From JBMFOH01 sp049969715 [NCBI: bacterium] (lineage in GTDB: Bacteria; DUMJ01), in the NCBI GenBank assembly GCA_049969715.1, contig JBMFOH010000014.1, positions 1 through 43,461 of the forward strand: a DNA stretch of 43,461 bases, in the 5' to 3' direction. The notes below the pieces were generated by a model that saw only the letters and a program-made list of their open reading frames with translations, had not been told where the DNA came from and did no database searches. Below are positions 41,346 to 43,461 of the stretch, piece by piece (the first letter of the stretch is position 1; every line of letters starts with the position of its first letter). Made by a program: the position numbers and the translations under genes.

Positions 41346-43246
41346 TCTCTTAAGACCCTCTCCACAACCTCCACGAATTCAAATAGGTCGAATACAGGTT
41401 GAAGGGCATCTTCATTCTTCTGTAGGGTGCCCTTCAGGTTATTCCAGAGTTCTAAAGCAGTCTTGTCTTCCCCTGTAAATTTCTTCTTTAGGATAGAAGC
41501 TAGAGCTAAAACTACTTCTGAATGATATTTAAGATAAAGCCAGGACTTAAATAGAGCCTTATCTTCTTCTCTTATTCTATCTTCTATTAAAGGTATAAAA
41601 TCTGTTACCACTCTAGAGACCCTGTCTAATCTTTCTAACATATCTTTAGAGGGAGGTTTTTCTCTTCTTAAGCTAGGTGGGTCAAAAAGACTAGAAACTT
41701 TAGAGAGATAATCCTTTACCTTTTCTCCATCCTTCCCAAAGGCACTATTAAAGTAGTCATCTACTATATCATCAAAACTGATACTGTCATTCCATAAGGT
41801 ATGAGCTATCACATATACTGGAAGCCCAGTTGGGAAGAACACTCTCTGTATCTGACAGCTTATAAGTCCGTTGAGTCCGATATTCTTTAGATTCTTTATA
41901 TCTTCATATATAACCCTAGAGATCTCAAAATATCCAGGATCAGCATAATGAGCCCACATCAAATGATAGTCAAAGTCAAAGCTATCTCCATCAAATATCT
42001 TCTGCCAAGCCTTAAGGAAAGATACATTCTCGTCTATATTCTTAGGAAATATTAACTGATTTCTTCTATATTCAGGAATCTGGGCTTTCCCATAACCTGC
42101 CCTATACGTATCGCTATAAGACCTAGTGATGGGAGCAAACATTAGGATAAATCTATCTGGATTCTCTATTCTCTCCTTCTCTGGAGGCCATAACAAATCA
42201 ACATATATCAAAAATACAATCTTAGTATTTATACCTTCAGTTGTAAGTAATCTATCAAGTTCATTCAGCATCATTATATAAAAGTCTGAAGGAATGGTAT
42301 TCTTGCAGTTTTCACACTCACATTGATTGTTACTCCCATCAGCAAGCCAGAAATGAAGTGTATCAATCTCTGGATGAGTCTTTAAATACTCTACAATACT
42401 GTTAACTATGATCCTTCTTACCTCAGGGTTAGAGTAACAGAGATTTGTATTTAATGGTATTCCTCCAAAAAGCTCGCGCTTTCCATTTATCTCAGCAAAG
42501 TACTGTTTTATATCTGGAGAGATCTCTTTCTCATAAGGGTCCCAACCAAGGCCTGGGATTCCAAAAGGCTCACAAGTCCATCCATGCCCTACTGCATGGT
42601 ATAAAAGACCTCTCGCTTTTATTTCAGTTGCAAGCTGACTTACATATTCTCTAGCCTTTTCTATAGAAAAATTTTCCTTCTCTTTAAGAGGATTGTTCCT
42701 ATGAGAGTACCATCTTTCAAAGAATGTATAAGCCTCTCTGAACTGTATAAAATAACTATTAAAGCCTAACTTAGGGATAAAGTCTATCATATCAGCTACA
42801 TTCTCATAACTCACTGCACCTTCTATACATATACCTCTATGTCGATAGGAAGCTTTTTCTTTCACCTTTACATCGACTTTTGAGATATCTCTTTTTGGAA
42901 TAACTTCTCCATCCAATCCAGGTCTAATCCATCTAAACCCTACTTCTTTTAAGAATCTATACACTCCAAGGAGAATGCTTCTCTCGTTTGTTCCAGCAAT
43001 AATACCAGTTCCAGAATTTATATCTATAAAGATAGCATCATCAAACTTGGGGTCTTCTACTTTAAGGTCTTCAAGGTTAAACTGATCCCAAAGACCAAGC
43101 CATATAGCATTCTCATCTTGATTATACTTATCTCTTTTTTCTATCGAGAAACCATATCGATTCCCAGCTAAAGTTAGATACTTCTCAAGTTCTCTGGCTG
43201 CAAAATCAACTGTCTCAGAATCTTTAAGCTTTAAGATTTTAATCAT
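41342..43246 (-). CDS. DUF4838-type glycosidase-like protein
   Basis: This protein of about 634 residues has an N-terminal alpha-glucuronidase/hexosaminidase-like domain (about 1-125, FAARELEKYLTLAG, GTNERSILLGVYRFLKEVGFRWIRPG). A TIM-barrel DUF4838 domain follows (about 135-420) with YRHRGICIEG, AVGHGWTCEPFG and HFWLADGSNNQCECENC, whose C-x-C-x-x-C could bind metal. The C-terminus is helical. The family occurs in polysaccharide-using bacteria and resembles GH67/GH20 enzymes, but its reaction is unproven. No signal peptide. I start at ATG 43246 directly after GGAGGGAAG; the longer frame from TTG 43258 overlaps the SD. Confidence 0.85.
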   Translation of the reverse strand: MIKILKLKDSETVDFAARELEKYLTLAGNRYGFSIEKRDKYNQDENAIWLGLWDQFNLEDLKVEDPKFDDAIFIDINSGTGIIAGTNERSILLGVYRFLKEVGFRWIRPGLDGEVIPKRDISKVDVKVKEKASYRHRGICIEGAVSYENVADMIDFIPKLGFNSYFIQFREAYTFFERWYSHRNNPLKEKENFSIEKAREYVSQLATEIKARGLLYHAVGHGWTCEPFGIPGLGWDPYEKEISPDIKQYFAEINGKRELFGGIPLNTNLCYSNPEVRRIIVNSIVEYLKTHPEIDTLHFWLADGSNNQCECENCKNTIPSDFYIMMLNELDRLLTTEGINTKIVFLIYVDLLWPPEKERIENPDRFILMFAPITRSYSDTYRAGYGKAQIPEYRRNQLIFPKNIDENVSFLKAWQKIFDGDSFDFDYHLMWAHYADPGYFEISRVIYEDIKNLKNIGLNGLISCQIQRVFFPTGLPVYVIAHTLWNDSISFDDIVDDYFNSAFGKDGEKVKDYLSKVSSLFDPPSLRREKPPSKDMLERLDRVSRVVTDFIPLIEDRIREEDKALFKSWLYLKYHSEVVLALASILKKKFTGEDKTALELWNNLKGTLQKNEDALQPVFDLFEFVEVVERVLRD

Positions 43247-43370
43247 TCTTCCCTCCAAAAATATTTTATAACTCTACTCATCGCCTCTTCTATATATACC
43301 ATATTCTAACACAGTTGTATATAACCTATATTCCATTGACTGTTGCATAAATGATCAAGGATCAGGGCTC

Positions 43371-43435
43371 GGTAGCACAGGCGTCTCGCCTGTCTAGGTC
43401 TCCAAGAATTGGTAGGAGAGTCTTCTTGCCTGTCC
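43371..43435. repeat. tandem degenerate hairpin-forming repeat at the right edge
   Basis: Two copies of a 25-bp unit begin at 43371 (GGTAGCACAGGC...) and 43411 (GGTAGGAGAGTC...), period 40 bp, with 19 of 25 bases the same. The first copy contains the palindrome ACAGGCG-TCT-CGCCTGT (43377-43393). The block is richer in G+C than its surroundings and encodes nothing. It looks like a dispersed intergenic repeat family; the window ends before it does. Confidence 0.55.
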
Positions 43436-43461
43436 ATTTTATTATTTTGGGCAACCCTTGG

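Overview
This 43.5 kb window is AT-rich chromosomal DNA from a bacterium that I cannot place in a phylum. Arginine is mostly AGA/AGG and isoleucine often ATA, Shine-Dalgarno sequences are strong (GGAGG to GGAGGTGATCC), sigma-70-type promoters are close to consensus, and genes overlap or sit within about 10-20 bases. A two-gene SufB/SufC-type Fe-S system, a NapH-like 4Fe-4S membrane protein and a demi-ferritin suggest an anaerobe or microaerophile. Codon use and compactness lean towards a deep-branching, possibly thermophilic lineage, which is inference only. There are no rRNA or tRNA genes, CRISPR arrays, insertion sequences or phage genes. Coding density is high and content is mostly metabolic.

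Layout. (1) 1-5100, minus: an iclR - solute-binding protein - two sulfatase-superfamily genes operon, the last gene cut by the window edge. (2) 5120-6544: a secreted clostripain-type (C11) peptidase with its own consensus promoter and a leader of about 200 nt. (3) 6965-10360, minus: an MBL-fold hydrolase - clan GH-A glycosidase - dipeptide epimerase operon, fitting salvage of glycans and peptides. (4) 10370-13630: a two-component module, with a small Cys-containing secreted protein, a histidine kinase, a response regulator and a NapH-like ferredoxin. Both outer genes carry the same tandem 11-bp boxes, likely sites of the response regulator. (5) 13645-19173: a sugar isomerase, a membrane-anchored ClpP-like (SDH) protease, and a minus cluster of a divergent YggS, an esterase, a beta-lactamase-fold hydrolase and a split chromate-family transporter. 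(6) 19267-23877, plus: a minimal sufC-sufB pair, an unrecognised 617-residue coiled-coil protein, and dapF.

(7) 23844-29600, minus: a compact operon leuD-leuB-cimA-pheA-HD-GYP-methyltransferase, i.e. the citramalate route and phenylalanine synthesis plus a c-di-GMP-type phosphodiesterase. leuC is absent. (8) 29699-32717, plus: a zinc alcohol dehydrogenase, then pyrB and a class II aldolase. Between them lies an RNA-rich intergenic region holding a possible antisense sRNA or small ORF, and a leader that looks like a PyrR-controlled translational switch. (9) 32730-39077, minus: a stress-type operon of MalK-like ATPase, BCAM0308-family zinc ribbon, hsp20, lon and transketolase. (10) 39139-43246: an aldo/keto reductase, an encapsulated-ferritin-like protein, a sugar isomerase and a DUF4838 glycosidase-like protein. 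The right edge holds a GC-richer tandem, hairpin-forming repeat.

The most notable items are the predicted PyrR switch with an anti-sequestor (30877-30985), the two-component regulon read from matching box arrays at 10378-10417 and 12798-12837, the SufCB pair with an unknown partner gene, the threonine-nucleophile sulfatase homologue, and the sRNA/small-ORF locus at 30726-30833.
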